Of a stretch of 64,000 nucleotides of DNA, positions 8,800-17,948 are shown piece by piece; the stretch's first letter is position 1, and each line of letters opens with the position of its first letter. This DNA comes from Paenibacillus faecis (lineage in GTDB: Bacteria; Bacillota; Bacilli; Paenibacillales; Paenibacillaceae). The translations under genes were made by a program, and so were the position numbers. Location: the NCBI RefSeq assembly GCF_008084145.1, contig NZ_VSDO01000002.1:372001-436000 (forward strand), in the 5' to 3' direction. The notes under the pieces were generated by a model that was not told the origin of the DNA, ran no database searches, and saw only the letters and a program-made list of their open reading frames with translations.

Positions 8800-9927
8800 A
8801 TGCAAAAAATAAAGATCGGATTGATCGGTGCGGGCCAAATCGGCAAAATGCATCTGGACCAATATCAACAAATTCCCGCGGTGGAAGTGGCGGCCGTTTG
8901 CGATGTCCACGCGGAGGAAGCGAAGCGGGTCGCGGCCGCTTACGGAATTCCCCGGGTCTATACGGATTTTCGTGAGTTGCTTCGGGAGGAGGAGCTTGCC
9001 GCGGTCGACGTATGCCTGCATAACAATTTGCACCAGCCGGTGACGTCCGCCGCCCTGGAGGCCGGAAAGCATGTCTATTGCGAAAAACCGATCGCAGGCT
9101 CTTACAAAGACGGGCTCAAAATGGTGGAGGATGCGGAGCGGTGCGGCAGAATGCTCCATATCCAGCTCGCCAAGCTTTATGACGCGGAAACTTGGGCAGC
9201 CAAACAGCTGATTGACGCGGGCAAACTGGGAAAGCTGTATCACGCCCGGTCCACGGGCTTCCGGAGACGCGGCCGCCCTTTCGTGGACGGTTACGGAACC
9301 GCCGCGTTTACGCGAAAAGAGACCGCCGGCGGCGGAGCCATTTATGACATGGGCGTCTACCACATTTCCCGCATGCTGTATCTGCTGGGCAATCCCGAGG
9401 TTCAGCGGGTTTCCGGGCAGACCTATCAGGAAATGGCCATGGACGAAGCTCGCAGAAACCTCAGCGGCTTTAATGTGGAGGAGATGGGGGCCGGGTTCGT
9501 GCGATTTGCCGGAGGGGTCACCCTCGACATCATCGAATCCTGGGCCCTGCATCTCGGGGGGCTGGAGGGCAGCGCCATCGCCGGCTCGGAGGGAGGCGTC
9601 CGCTTTTCGGGGGCGGTGTCGGAATCCGCGTCAAACGCCTTCTCTTACCATACCACGATCGCGGATCTGGATATGGACTGCAGAGTGGATTTGGAGCAGG
9701 CGCTTCTCCGGCACCGCCGGTTGAGCGAGTTTCCCGACGCGTACGCCTCCTCCCAGCACCATTGGGCCGCCGCTCTGTCCGGTCAGGTTCCGCTTTTGCC
9801 GACGGCGCAAATCGCGCTTAACACCATGCTGATCAGCGAGGGGCTTTATCTATCGCACCAACGGGGCAGAGAAGTCTCCGCGGAAGAGATTAAAGAGGCT
9901 TCGGTCTCGACGGTAATCAAGATATAG
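8800..9927 (+). CDS. Gfo/Idh/MocA-family NAD(P)-dependent oxidoreductase
   Basis: 375 residues from ATG 8800 (GGAAGGGGACGGAA upstream). The frame is open back to 8545, but that part has no start with a ribosome site and crosses the preceding terminator. The N-terminal Rossmann fold has IGLIGAGQIGKMH; the family's EKPIA motif (HVYCEKPIAGS) is near residue 100; GGGAIYDMGVYHI carries the Asp/His dyad region of the catalytic domain. Members oxidise or reduce sugars and inositols; the substrate here cannot be told. Monocistronic, with its own promoter, unrelated to flanking genes. Confidence 0.9.
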   Translation: MQKIKIGLIGAGQIGKMHLDQYQQIPAVEVAAVCDVHAEEAKRVAAAYGIPRVYTDFRELLREEELAAVDVCLHNNLHQPVTSAALEAGKHVYCEKPIAGSYKDGLKMVEDAERCGRMLHIQLAKLYDAETWAAKQLIDAGKLGKLYHARSTGFRRRGRPFVDGYGTAAFTRKETAGGGAIYDMGVYHISRMLYLLGNPEVQRVSGQTYQEMAMDEARRNLSGFNVEEMGAGFVRFAGGVTLDIIESWALHLGGLEGSAIAGSEGGVRFSGAVSESASNAFSYHTTIADLDMDCRVDLEQALLRHRRLSEFPDAYASSQHHWAAALSGQVPLLPTAQIALNTMLISEGLYLSHQRGREVSAEEIKEASVSTVIKI

Positions 9928-9959
9928 AGAACGCGTTGTCACCATTATGAACAGCGATT

Positions 9960-9988
9960 TTGTCACTCTTTTCAATCTATAGTACAAT
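9960..9988 (+). promoter_or_regulatory. SigmaA promoter for prmA
   Basis: TTGTCA (9960-9965), a 17-bp spacer and TACAAT (9983-9988), about 38 bp before the prmA start. Separates the prmA group from the heat-shock operon. Confidence 0.75.
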
Positions 9989-10025
9989 AGATTTCATGCA
10001 CGAATTTCAAGGAGGAAATCTTACG

Positions 10026-10994
10026 ATGATCTGGAAAGAGCTGACTATACATACAACCGAGGAAGCGGTGGAGATGATTTCCAACTTCCTGCATGAAGCG
10101 GGAGCCGGTGGCGTTACGATCGAAGAGCATGTCGACAACGACAAACCGCGCGATACGTCGCTGGGCCAATGGTTTGAAATCCCGCCGAACGATATTCCCG
10201 AGGGAGAAGCCAAAATCAGCGGCTATTTCCCCGAGAGCGTCGATATCGATGAAGTGATTCGCGAGGTAAGGGAACGGATTGAAGAGCTGCGGACGTACGA
10301 CATCGACCCCGGAACGCCGGAGCTTGCGGTGCGGGAAGTCAGTGAAGACGACTGGGCCAACAACTGGAAGCAGTATTTCAAACCGCTGCGCGTGTCCGAC
10401 CGGCTGACGATCAAGCCGACCTGGGAGGTGTACGAACCGGCATCCCCCGACGAACGCATCATTGAGCTTGATCCGGGGATGGCGTTCGGAACAGGGACGC
10501 ATCCGACGACCTCGCTCTGTTTGCGGACGCTGGAAGGCATCATTCAGGACGGGGATGAAGTCATCGACGTCGGCACAGGCTCGGGCATTCTGGCGATCGG
10601 CGCTTGCCGTTTGGGCGCTTCCCGCGTGCTGGCGCTGGATCTGGATCCCGTAGCGGTGTCGAGCGCACTGGAGAACACCAGACTGAACCAGCTGGAGAGC
10701 CGGATTCAGGTGGTGGAGAGCGATCTGCTGTCCGTCTTGAAAAAAGGCGCCGAAGCCACGGTTAACGTAAAGCTTCCGGTCCGGGTGGTGGTCGCCAATA
10801 TACTGGCCGAGATTATCCTGCTCTTTATCGAGGATGTTTATGAAGCCCTGCAACCCGGGGGATATTATATCGCTTCCGGCATCTACAAGAACAAGGAGCA
10901 GGTGGTGGAGGAGGCCTTGACGGCCGCGGGCTTTGAGATCGAACAGACGGCCCGGGAAGAAGATTGGGTCGCTTTCGTGGCGAGAAAGAGGTAG
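10026..10994 (+). CDS. prmA: Ribosomal protein L11 methyltransferase PrmA
   Basis: 322 residues from ATG 10026 with CAAGGAGGAAATC upstream; the in-frame extension to 9960 overlaps the promoter and is rejected. It has the N-terminal L11-recognition domain (ELTIHTTEEAVEMI), the linker, and a class I SAM-methyltransferase domain with LDPGMAFGTGTHPTT and VIDVGTGSGILAIGA. It trimethylates L11. It corresponds to yqeT of B. subtilis, which follows dnaJ. The stop is 3 bp before the next gene. Confidence 0.96.
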   Translation: MIWKELTIHTTEEAVEMISNFLHEAGAGGVTIEEHVDNDKPRDTSLGQWFEIPPNDIPEGEAKISGYFPESVDIDEVIREVRERIEELRTYDIDPGTPELAVREVSEDDWANNWKQYFKPLRVSDRLTIKPTWEVYEPASPDERIIELDPGMAFGTGTHPTTSLCLRTLEGIIQDGDEVIDVGTGSGILAIGACRLGASRVLALDLDPVAVSSALENTRLNQLESRIQVVESDLLSVLKKGAEATVNVKLPVRVVVANILAEIILLFIEDVYEALQPGGYYIASGIYKNKEQVVEEALTAAGFEIEQTAREEDWVAFVARKR

Positions 10995-10997
10995 CCG

Positions 10998-11684
10998 ATG
11001 GAGTTTTTGGATCGAATATTGCGCGTTCCCCTGGACCAGCTTCCTTTTTATTTGCTGACCCTGGTGATCGCCTTTACGTTACATGAGTTTTCCCACGCTT
11101 ATTTCGCCAATAAATTCGGAGACCCGACCGCCAAGTTATTGGGCCGGGTAACATTAAATCCGGCGGTCCACTTCGACCTGCTGGGGATCATCCTGCTTTT
11201 GATCGCGGGATTCGGCTGGGCGCGGCCGGTCCCCGTCAACCGGGATAACTTCCGCAAACCTCGCGTCATGGGCGTCATCGTATCCGCCGCCGGCCCGCTG
11301 AGCAATCTGCTGCTGGCGGTCGTCGGCGCGGCGATCTACGCAGCGCTAATCCTGTACGGGGTGGTTAACCCCTTCGGCCCGCAGGACAAATTGTCGCTCG
11401 CTTTGGACACATTTTTTAATTTGTTCGTTGTGATGAACTTTTTCTTGTTCCTGTTTAACCTGATTCCACTGCCGCCGCTCGATGGATACCGGATTTTGGA
11501 GGATATCGTGCCGCGCCGGGTTTTGGGCAAGCTTCAGCAGTTCGAGCAATGGTCGCTGCTTATTTTCCTGATTATTCTTATTGTTCCCGGAATGCAGCAG
11601 TACACGATTGAACCGCTCTACAAAGCGGCCAACTTTCTTGCGAGCCACTTCCTGGTCTTCTTCCATACGATCCTCGGAGGCTAG
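10998..11684 (+). CDS. Site-2 protease-type (M50) membrane metalloprotease
   Basis: 228 residues, starting 3 bp after prmA and so translationally coupled. Membrane helix 1 carries the zinc motif HEFSH (FTLHEFSHAYFA, ~residue 28), and a later helix carries the third zinc ligand in LPPLDGYRIL. Five or six hydrophobic segments are visible. It belongs to the YwhC-like short M50 group without a PDZ domain, whose substrates are unknown. It is not part of this cluster in B. subtilis, so its insertion between prmA and rsmE is lineage-specific. Confidence 0.9.
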   Translation: MEFLDRILRVPLDQLPFYLLTLVIAFTLHEFSHAYFANKFGDPTAKLLGRVTLNPAVHFDLLGIILLLIAGFGWARPVPVNRDNFRKPRVMGVIVSAAGPLSNLLLAVVGAAIYAALILYGVVNPFGPQDKLSLALDTFFNLFVVMNFFLFLFNLIPLPPLDGYRILEDIVPRRVLGKLQQFEQWSLLIFLIILIVPGMQQYTIEPLYKAANFLASHFLVFFHTILGG

Positions 11685-11777
11685 GACATGAAATATTGCC
11701 GGGAACTAACACTGGAAAGCTGAAAACAAAAGTTGTATGATGTATTTTGGCGATTTTGAAGGCAAGGAATGATTAAG

Positions 11778-12542
11778 ATGCAGCGGTATTTTATAGATCC
11801 CGGCCAGTTTCACGACACGTCCGTGGTCATTGCGGGCGACGACGCCCGTCATATCGGCAAAGTCATGCGATCGAAACCGGGCGACAAGCTGATTGTCAGC
11901 GACGGCGTAAACCGCGTAGCGCTGGCCGAAATCGTTACATTGGATCCGCAGGAAGTCACGGCGGAGATTATAGAGATGCTGGAACCGACCGGGGAACCGG
12001 CGGTGGAGGTTACCGTTGCGCAGAGCTTGCCGAAAGGCGACAAAATGGAGACCGTGATCCAGAAATGTACGGAGATCGGCGCTTCCGCTTTTTTGCCGTT
12101 CATTTCCGAACGGACCGTCGTGCAATACGACGGAAAAAAAGAAGAGAAGCGAACCGCACGCTGGCGCAAAATTGCGAAGGAAGCGGCCGAGCAGGCGCAC
12201 CGCAGTCGAATTCCGGCGATCGAGGCGCCCGTCTCCTGGCGTGAGATGCTGTCTATGCTGGACGGCTTCGACCTCGTATGCATGTGCTATGAGAAAGAGC
12301 ACGGTCAGCAGCTGCGCGATGTGCTGAAGCCTTTCTCGGCGCGGCTTGCATCCGGACGGACCTGCCGCGTGGCGGTCATCGTCGGTCCGGAAGGCGGATT
12401 CTCCGAACAGGAGGTGGCGGAGGCCGAGAAGGCCGGAGCCGTTCCGGCGGGATTGGGACGACGAATCCTGCGCACGGAGACGGCCGCGATGGCCGCCCTG
12501 ACCTGCATCATGTATGAATCCGGAGAAATGGGGGGAATTTAA
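11778..12542 (+). CDS. rsmE: 16S rRNA (uracil1498-N3)-methyltransferase RsmE
   Basis: 254 residues. ATG 11778 (MQRYFID) is chosen over the ATG at 11769 because AAGGA lies 10 bases before it and only 1 base before the earlier codon. An N-terminal PUA-like domain (GDDARHIGKVMRSKPGD) is followed by a SPOUT knot domain with VTVAQSLPKGDKME, QKCTEIGA and VIVGPEGGFSEQE, ending in GRRILRTETA. It methylates U1498 of 16S rRNA. Corresponds to yqeU; mtaB starts 2 bp after its stop codon. Confidence 0.96.
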   Translation: MQRYFIDPGQFHDTSVVIAGDDARHIGKVMRSKPGDKLIVSDGVNRVALAEIVTLDPQEVTAEIIEMLEPTGEPAVEVTVAQSLPKGDKMETVIQKCTEIGASAFLPFISERTVVQYDGKKEEKRTARWRKIAKEAAEQAHRSRIPAIEAPVSWREMLSMLDGFDLVCMCYEKEHGQQLRDVLKPFSARLASGRTCRVAVIVGPEGGFSEQEVAEAEKAGAVPAGLGRRILRTETAAMAALTCIMYESGEMGGI

Positions 12543-12543
12543 C

Positions 12544-13890
12544 ATGCCATCCGTTGCTTTTTATACGCTCGGCTGTAAAGTGAATTTTTACGATACCGAA
12601 GCGATTTGGCAGCTGTTTAAAAATGAAGGATACGAACAGGTGGATTTCGAGCAGACGGCCGACATTTATCTGATCAACACCTGTACCGTGACCAATACGG
12701 GGGATAAGAAGAGCCGGCAAATTATCCGCCGGGCCGTACGGCGCAACCCCGATGCGATCGTTGCCGTAACCGGCTGTTACGCGCAGACGTCGCCGGCGGA
12801 AATCCTGGATATTCCCGGCGTGGACCTCGTCATCGGGACGCAGGACCGCGACAAGATCATTCCGTACGTGAAAGAAATCCAGGCCCAGCGCAGACCGATC
12901 AACGCGGTTCGGAACATTATGAAAACGCGGGAATTCGAGGAACTCGATGTTCCCGATTTCGCGGATCATACGCGGGCCTTCCTGAAAATCCAAGAGGGAT
13001 GCAACAATTTCTGCACGTTCTGCATCATTCCGTGGTCTCGCGGACTGTCCCGCAGCCGGGATCCGCAGAGCGTGGTCGCCCAGGCCCGGCAGCTCGTGGC
13101 CGCGGGATATAACGAAATCGTTTTGACGGGCATCCATACCGGGGGTTACGGGGACGATTTGGAGAACTACCGGTTGTCCGATCTGCTGTGGGATCTTGAC
13201 AAGGTGGAGGGGCTGGGCCGCATTCGCATCAGTTCCATTGAAGCGAGCCAGATTGACGACCGCATGCTGGAAGTGCTGAAGGGCTCCTCCAAAATGTGCC
13301 GTCACTTCCACATCCCGCTGCAAGCCGGAAGCAATGAAGTGCTTAAGCGGATGAGACGCAAATATACGATCGAAGAATTCGAAGAAAAGATCAAGAAAAT
13401 CCGCGACTTCATGCCGGATGTGGCGATTACGACCGACATCATCGTCGGCTTCCCCGGTGAAACCGAGGAGTTGTACCGCGAGGGCTATGAAGCGATCAAA
13501 CGGATCGGTTTTTCGGAAATGCACGTGTTCCCTTACTCCAAACGGACAGGCACGCCTGCAGCCCGGATGGAGGATCAAGTGGACGAAGAGATCAAGCATG
13601 CCCGTGTTCAGGAACTGATCGATCTGTCCGAGCAGATGCAGCTCTCGTATGCCGAGAAGTTCGTCGGGCAAGTGCTGGACGTCATTCCCGAGCGCGACGA
13701 AAAGGGCGTGTGGGGAGAAGGTTTCGTCACCGGATTCAGCGACAACTACCTGCAAATCCGTTTTGACGGAACGCCGGATCTCGCCGGCAAGATGTGCCGG
13801 GTCAAGCTGACAAAAGCGGACGCCAATACGAGCGAAGGCCAATTGGTCCGCGTTCTGGACGGAGCGGCCAGCGCCCAAGCGTTGGCCTAG
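12544..13890 (+). CDS. mtaB: tRNA t6A37 methylthiotransferase MtaB
   Basis: 448 residues, ATG 12544 with GGGGGAATTTAAC upstream. The N-terminal UPF0004 domain provides three Cys of one 4Fe-4S cluster (LGCKVN, NTCTVTN, TGCYAQ). The radical-SAM centre CNNFCTFCIIP holds the second cluster, and a C-terminal TRAM domain ends the protein. It converts t6A37 to ms2t6A37 in tRNAs decoding ANN codons. Corresponds to yqeV, in the conserved rsmE-mtaB order. Confidence 0.96.
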   Translation: MPSVAFYTLGCKVNFYDTEAIWQLFKNEGYEQVDFEQTADIYLINTCTVTNTGDKKSRQIIRRAVRRNPDAIVAVTGCYAQTSPAEILDIPGVDLVIGTQDRDKIIPYVKEIQAQRRPINAVRNIMKTREFEELDVPDFADHTRAFLKIQEGCNNFCTFCIIPWSRGLSRSRDPQSVVAQARQLVAAGYNEIVLTGIHTGGYGDDLENYRLSDLLWDLDKVEGLGRIRISSIEASQIDDRMLEVLKGSSKMCRHFHIPLQAGSNEVLKRMRRKYTIEEFEEKIKKIRDFMPDVAITTDIIVGFPGETEELYREGYEAIKRIGFSEMHVFPYSKRTGTPAARMEDQVDEEIKHARVQELIDLSEQMQLSYAEKFVGQVLDVIPERDEKGVWGEGFVTGFSDNYLQIRFDGTPDLAGKMCRVKLTKADANTSEGQLVRVLDGAASAQALA

Positions 13891-13936
13891 TCCGCCGGTT
13901 CGCTCGTTTGGGACCGAAATTGCATAGGATCGAGTT

Positions 13937-13973
13937 AACAGGGATTTCACCCGTCAGGGTTGAAGTCCTTGTT
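13937..13973 (+). other. Hairpin between mtaB and the Nudix gene
   Basis: AACAGGGATTTCACCC (13937-13952) pairs with GGGTTGAAGTCCTTGTT (13957-13973) around GTCA with some G-U pairs and a bulge. No U-run follows; it ends 23 bp before the next ribosome site. It may be a weak terminator or mRNA-processing stem. Confidence 0.4.
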
Positions 13974-14010
13974 GCCGATTGGGGTAATACGGAGTAAGGA
14001 GGCGAGGAAA

Positions 14011-14442
14011 TTGCCGGACAAGGAAATATCCGCCGGAGGCGTCGTGTACCGCAGGACCGCCGGACGGCTTCAGATTCAGCTCATCACAGACCGGTACGGC
14101 AGGTTTTCTTTTGCCAAAGGAAAAAGAGAGCCCGGGGAGACGATCGAAGAGACCGCGCTGCGGGAAATTCGGGAAGAGACCGGCTTGATCGGGCAGATTG
14201 ACGGATTGATCGATATCATCGCATACACTTATCACCATCCTGTTCACGGGCCCGTGGACAAGGAGGTGCACTACTACCTCGTCGAAAGCCGGGGCGGCCA
14301 GCTCCGTCCCCAAGTGGAGGAAATCCGCGGCGTCGCCTGGTATGAACCGAAGGAAGCCTGGGAGAAGCAACTGAAATCGGGGTATGACAACAACGATTTT
14401 ATTTTGGAAAAGGCTTTGAAAATGCTGAACCTGAATTTCTAA
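14011..14442 (+). CDS. Nudix hydrolase
   Basis: 143 residues from a TTG start (14011) with TAAGGAGG 8 bases upstream; the frame is open further back but no earlier start has a ribosome site. The Nudix box is complete (GKREPGETIEETALREIREE then TG). The C-terminal part resembles diadenosine polyphosphate or NTP-cleaving Nudix proteins (EEIRGVAWYEPKEA), but the substrate cannot be told. It is convergent with yqeW with 24 bp between stops. Not part of the B. subtilis cluster. Confidence 0.9.
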   Translation: MPDKEISAGGVVYRRTAGRLQIQLITDRYGRFSFAKGKREPGETIEETALREIREETGLIGQIDGLIDIIAYTYHHPVHGPVDKEVHYYLVESRGGQLRPQVEEIRGVAWYEPKEAWEKQLKSGYDNNDFILEKALKMLNLNF

Positions 14443-14466
14443 CATCGGATTCTTATCATTCGTTTA

Positions 14467-15447
14467 TCATTTCACGGCGGGTTCCATGCGGCTCCAAATC
14501 GGCAAATAGCAAAACGGCAGGGCGATCAGGGAGCAGACGACATTGAATATCGTCTGGGAATGGGCGATCTGGGCGGCCGGGTCGTCGGAGATCCAGGCGG
14601 AGGCGGTGCCCAACAGCTGGGTTAGCGGGAGGAACAGCGCCGCCCCCAGCACGTTGAGCGCTACGTGCGACCAGGCGACAAAGCTGCCGGACCGCGAGCC
14701 GCCGAGCGAGGCGATGACGGCGGTAACGCAGGTGCCAACGTTGGAGCCGATCACCATGGCGATGCCTAGCGGGAGCGGCAGCGTTCCGGCGGCGACCAGG
14801 CCCATGGTCATCGCGATGGTGGCGGCGCTGCTGTGTACGAGCGCCGTCAACGCCGCGCCGGCGGCTGCGCCCCAAAGCAGGCTGTCGCCGGCGTGATCTA
14901 GCAGCCAGCCGATGACGCCGTAAGCTTCCAGCGCGGGGCCGGCCGATTGCATCCAGCGGATGGCGATCATAATCAGGCTGAAGCCGGCGGCGGCCAGCGA
15001 AGCGAACTGGATCGGCGTCAGCAGCCGGAACCACTTAGCGTCCCGGTAGCCGGGGAGCATCTCTTGGATGGCGACGGCCGCCGCCCAAAGAAGCACGGAT
15101 AGAATCAGCAGCGGGACGCCGATACTGGAAATGTTCAGGGCGATCAGCTCCGTCGTCAGGCAGGTGCCGATATTGCCGCCGAGGATAATGCCGAGCGTCC
15201 GCGCGTAGGACAGGAGCCCGGCATTGACCAGACCGATGGTCATGACCGTCACCGCCGTGCTGCTTTGGAGCGCCGCCGTCACAAAGGTGCTGGAAATCAT
15301 GCCGGTCCATGGCGTCCGCGTCGTGGCTTGCAGCGCCCGGATCAATCCGGGGCCCGCCCAGGCGTGAAGCGAGGCTTCCATCAGCTTCATGCCGAACAGG
15401 AACAGGGCCAGCCCGAAGGTTACGGGGAAGATGAGCTCGTGAAACAA
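14467..15447 (-). CDS. yqeW: Na/Pi-cotransporter II-related membrane protein YqeW
   Basis: 326 residues from TTG 15447 (reverse strand), with AGGAGG 9 bases upstream; the open frame continues to 15528 without a site. Two inverted PhoU/NptA-type repeats are seen: the motif pair TAALQSSTAVTVM and TALVHSSAATIAM contains the QSS/HSS signature of sodium-phosphate symporters, and GNIGTCLT / GSNVGTCVT follow each. About eight hydrophobic segments. yqeW follows mtaB in B. subtilis, but here it is inverted and separated by the Nudix gene. Phosphate as substrate is by family only. Confidence 0.9.
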   Translation of the reverse strand: MFHELIFPVTFGLALFLFGMKLMEASLHAWAGPGLIRALQATTRTPWTGMISSTFVTAALQSSTAVTVMTIGLVNAGLLSYARTLGIILGGNIGTCLTTELIALNISSIGVPLLILSVLLWAAAVAIQEMLPGYRDAKWFRLLTPIQFASLAAAGFSLIMIAIRWMQSAGPALEAYGVIGWLLDHAGDSLLWGAAAGAALTALVHSSAATIAMTMGLVAAGTLPLPLGIAMVIGSNVGTCVTAVIASLGGSRSGSFVAWSHVALNVLGAALFLPLTQLLGTASAWISDDPAAQIAHSQTIFNVVCSLIALPFCYLPIWSRMEPAVK

Positions 15448-15600
15448 TAGTGACGCCTCCTGTCCTACCGAAGTGTACAAGTTACATATATGCTTGGCCG
15501 CAGCGGTCCATGCTGCGTAATTTCGCATCGTTGGTTTATCGCTTCAGGGCCCGCCGGGTGCGGCCCTAAGTTCCATCACCTTTTACGGGAGTTGAATATC

Positions 15601-16974
15601 GTGGCATCGGTTATATTGCAGCGCAGCCGCAAAAAGCGGCTGGAACAAGGTCATCCTTGGGTTTACAAAAGCGAGATTGAGCGTGTGGAGGGGGATCCGG
15701 CTCCGGGCAGCCTCGTGGAGGTTCTCGACCACCGGGGCCGTTTTCTGGCAACGGGGTATTATAACGCCGCCTCGCAAATCACGGTCCGCGCGGTGTCTTT
15801 TACCCCGTTGGAAGCGATGGATGCCGGCTTCTTCGAGCGCCGGTTTCGGGAATGTCTCAAGCATCGCGAGCGTTTTGTCAAAGACGAGAACGCTTATCGG
15901 TTCGTATACGGGGAAGCGGATTTCCTCCCCGGTTTGATCGTGGACCGCTTCGGCGACGTCCTCGTCATCCAGCTGTTGACGCTCGGCATGGATCTATGCC
16001 GGGAAGCGATCGTCGAAGCGCTGGTCGCCGTGCTCCGTCCGGCGGGGATTTACGAGCGTAGCGATGTGCCGATCCGCGAGATGGAAGGATTGGAGCAGGT
16101 GAAAGGCCCGCTTTACGGTACGCCGCCGCGCCATGTGACCGTGACGGAGAACGGGCTGAAGATCCGCGTCGATATCGAAGAGGGGCAGAAGACCGGGTAC
16201 TTCTTCGACCAGCGGGAGAACCGCGCCTCCATCCGGCCGCTGATGACCGGTTGGGGGGAGCGGAGCGGGATCGCGCTTCAGGACGTGCCGAACGAAGCCG
16301 GAGAAATCCGCCGGCTTCCCGTTAACCGGAACGGCAAGGAAGTGACCTTTCCGTATTGGGATGGCGCCACCGTACTGGAGTGCTTCTCCCATACGGGAAG
16401 CTTTACGCTTCATGCCTGTCAGTATGGCGCCAAAAAAGTCACCTGTCTCGACATTTCCGAGCATGCGATCGAAAGCGCCAAGGAGAATGTGGAGCTGAAC
16501 GGCTTCGGTGAGCGCGTCGAGTTCGTCGTGGCGGACGCGTTCGATTATTTGCGCAGCCAGGTGAAGGGGCTCGCGGAACGAAGCGCCCGGGCGGCGGCCG
16601 GCGCCAAGGCCGACACCTCCGTGCCGATGACCGCTGGCGGCGGTCGGACCTGGGACGTGGTGATCCTGGATCCGCCGGCCTTCGCCAAGACGCGCAGCGC
16701 GGTAAAGGGGGCTTGCCGGGGATACAAGGACATCAATCTGCACGGGATGAAGCTTGTCAACGAGGGCGGCTATTTGGTCACCGCCAGTTGCTCTTACCAT
16801 ATGCGGCCGGATTTGTTCCTGGAGACGATTCGGGAAGCGGCGGCGGACGCCGGCAAGATCCTTCGTCTGGTAGAGTGGCGGGCGGCCGGAAAAGACCATC
16901 CGCAAATTTTGGGCGTGGATGAGGGACATTATTTGAAATTCGCCATTTTTGAAGTGCGCAGCAAAAACTTCTAA
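15601..16974 (+). CDS. RlmI/YwbD-like 23S rRNA (cytosine-C5) methyltransferase
   Basis: 457 residues from GTG 15601 (MASVILQRSRKKRL) with GGGAG 9 bases upstream. An N-terminal PUA domain (HPWVYKSEI, GHPWV type) is followed by the EEE-type domain (YRFVYGEADFLPGLIVDRFGD is the conserved block), then a SAM domain with EGQKTGYFFDQRENR and VLECFSHTGSFTLHA, catalytic VILDPPAFAK, and TASCSYHM carrying the methylating Cys region. It is about 60 residues longer than RlmI/YwbD because of two insertions (roughly residues 215-255 and 320-350). The target cytosine is inferred from E. coli RlmI (C1962). Confidence 0.9.
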   Translation: MASVILQRSRKKRLEQGHPWVYKSEIERVEGDPAPGSLVEVLDHRGRFLATGYYNAASQITVRAVSFTPLEAMDAGFFERRFRECLKHRERFVKDENAYRFVYGEADFLPGLIVDRFGDVLVIQLLTLGMDLCREAIVEALVAVLRPAGIYERSDVPIREMEGLEQVKGPLYGTPPRHVTVTENGLKIRVDIEEGQKTGYFFDQRENRASIRPLMTGWGERSGIALQDVPNEAGEIRRLPVNRNGKEVTFPYWDGATVLECFSHTGSFTLHACQYGAKKVTCLDISEHAIESAKENVELNGFGERVEFVVADAFDYLRSQVKGLAERSARAAAGAKADTSVPMTAGGGRTWDVVILDPPAFAKTRSAVKGACRGYKDINLHGMKLVNEGGYLVTASCSYHMRPDLFLETIREAAADAGKILRLVEWRAAGKDHPQILGVDEGHYLKFAIFEVRSKNF

Positions 16975-17039
16975 AGCAGGCGGAACTTATCCTGTTCAGC
17001 GATGCCCGTTTTTCCTTTGAAAGCAGGGCAGGCGGGAAA

Positions 17040-17480
17040 GCGGCATTTTAGGCACTAGAGGGTTGCAATAACCCGATGGGTCTAATGGTCGTAACCGCCT
17101 CCCTTTGAAGCCGAGCGGGTGGATAAGGGCCATTTGCGGCGCTATTTTGTCGAATTTGGCTCTTTGCTGTGAAATAGCGGTCCTTTGGAGCCTTATTTTA
17201 GAGAAAGTCGGGCAAAAACCGAATTTTTGAGCTCGAACCAGAGAAATAGGGCCTCTTTTGACCGCTATTCTTCCCGAAAAAGCGAATCTGGGCGAAATAG
17301 CGGCCCAAAACGCCGCTATTATAACGGACGGCCACAAAAAGTTGCGGACAGGCAGCATCATATCAGTTTTAATGCAACGTCAGTGGATTTTGGGACCCGT
17401 ACCAGAGCAATAAAGCCCTTTTTGACCTTTATTATGCCTGGGGGAGCCAAGTCGGGCCGGAATAACGGGCCAAACCCGCT
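17040..17480. repeat. Cluster of AAATAGCGG palindromes
   Basis: The gap 16975-18032 has no credible gene; a 127-codon open frame at 17185-17568 lacks a ribosome site and only reads through repeats. Several hairpins with the core AAATAGCGG / CCGCTATTT occur: CGCTATTTT (17140-17148) with GAAATAGCG (17171-17179); AATAGCGG (17296-17303) with CCGCTATT (17313-17320); and AATAACGGG with CCCGCTATT near 17460-17485. Degenerate copies lie at 17195-17275. This looks like an intergenic repeat family of Paenibacillus-type genomes rather than a gene. Confidence 0.65.
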
Positions 17481-17532
17481 ATTACAGCGACAGCGAGGGC
17501 CTGGGAAAATTGCGCTGGAGTGCATTTTTAAT

Positions 17533-17740
17533 TGTTTGGCTCAAATTAAAGGGAATTCTTCCCGTTAGTTTGGAGCGTACGCAGCTGCTTGAGGTGATTT
17601 AGCTGGAAAACCTCAAGTTAATTCGCTTGAATTGGTGTATATCGGCCAATGTGCCGCGAAATAGATGGAGTTTTTCCAGCTAAATCCGATTCAGATGCTA
17701 AAGGGAGGCACATTAACGGGAGATTTTCCCGTTAGTGTGT
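17533..17740 (-). repeat. Dispersed non-coding palindromic repeat, copy B (inverted)
   Basis: The reverse complement aligns with 6711-6915 over its full length. Shared blocks include GATTTAGCTGGAAAA, CTCCATCTATTTCGCGGC, GCCGATATACACCA, GAGGTTTTCCAGCTAA, TACGCTCCAAA and AACGGGAAGAATTCCC. The outer palindrome TTAACGGGAGATTTTCCCGTTAG (two halves at 17713-17720 and 17728-17735) and the long internal arms are kept. Copies A and B enclose about 10.6 kb in inverted orientation. Confidence 0.8.
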
Positions 17741-17776
17741 AGCCTCCGACCCTGGCCTTTTATACAAACTCAGAGA

Positions 17777-17813
17777 AGACCGTTTGATTATGAAAATCGA
17801 ACGGTCTTTTTTT
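17777..17813 (+). terminator. Intrinsic terminator in the repeat-rich gap
   Basis: AGACCGTT (17777-17784) pairs with AACGGTCT (17800-17807), the stem extends four more pairs inward, and TTTTTTT (17807-17813) follows. It insulates the ROK regulator from transcription through the repeats. Confidence 0.8.
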
Positions 17814-17948
17814 AAAGATAACACTATAATGTTAGGTTTATGTCACATAAAACGAAGTGAATATCAAGTTTTTGATGTATTTTCACAATATTTAGAAATC
17901 CAATGTTAGTTTTTGTAACATTATTTTTAAATGACATCGCTTTCACTA

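Noticed and set aside
17040..17485. CRISPR array in the repeat field
   Set aside because: Repeats are palindromic, degenerate, irregularly spaced and without unique spacers of constant length; no cas genes nearby.
17185..17568. 127-codon open frame in the repeat-rich gap
   Set aside because: Made of repeat palindromes, no ribosome binding site, composition unlike a protein.
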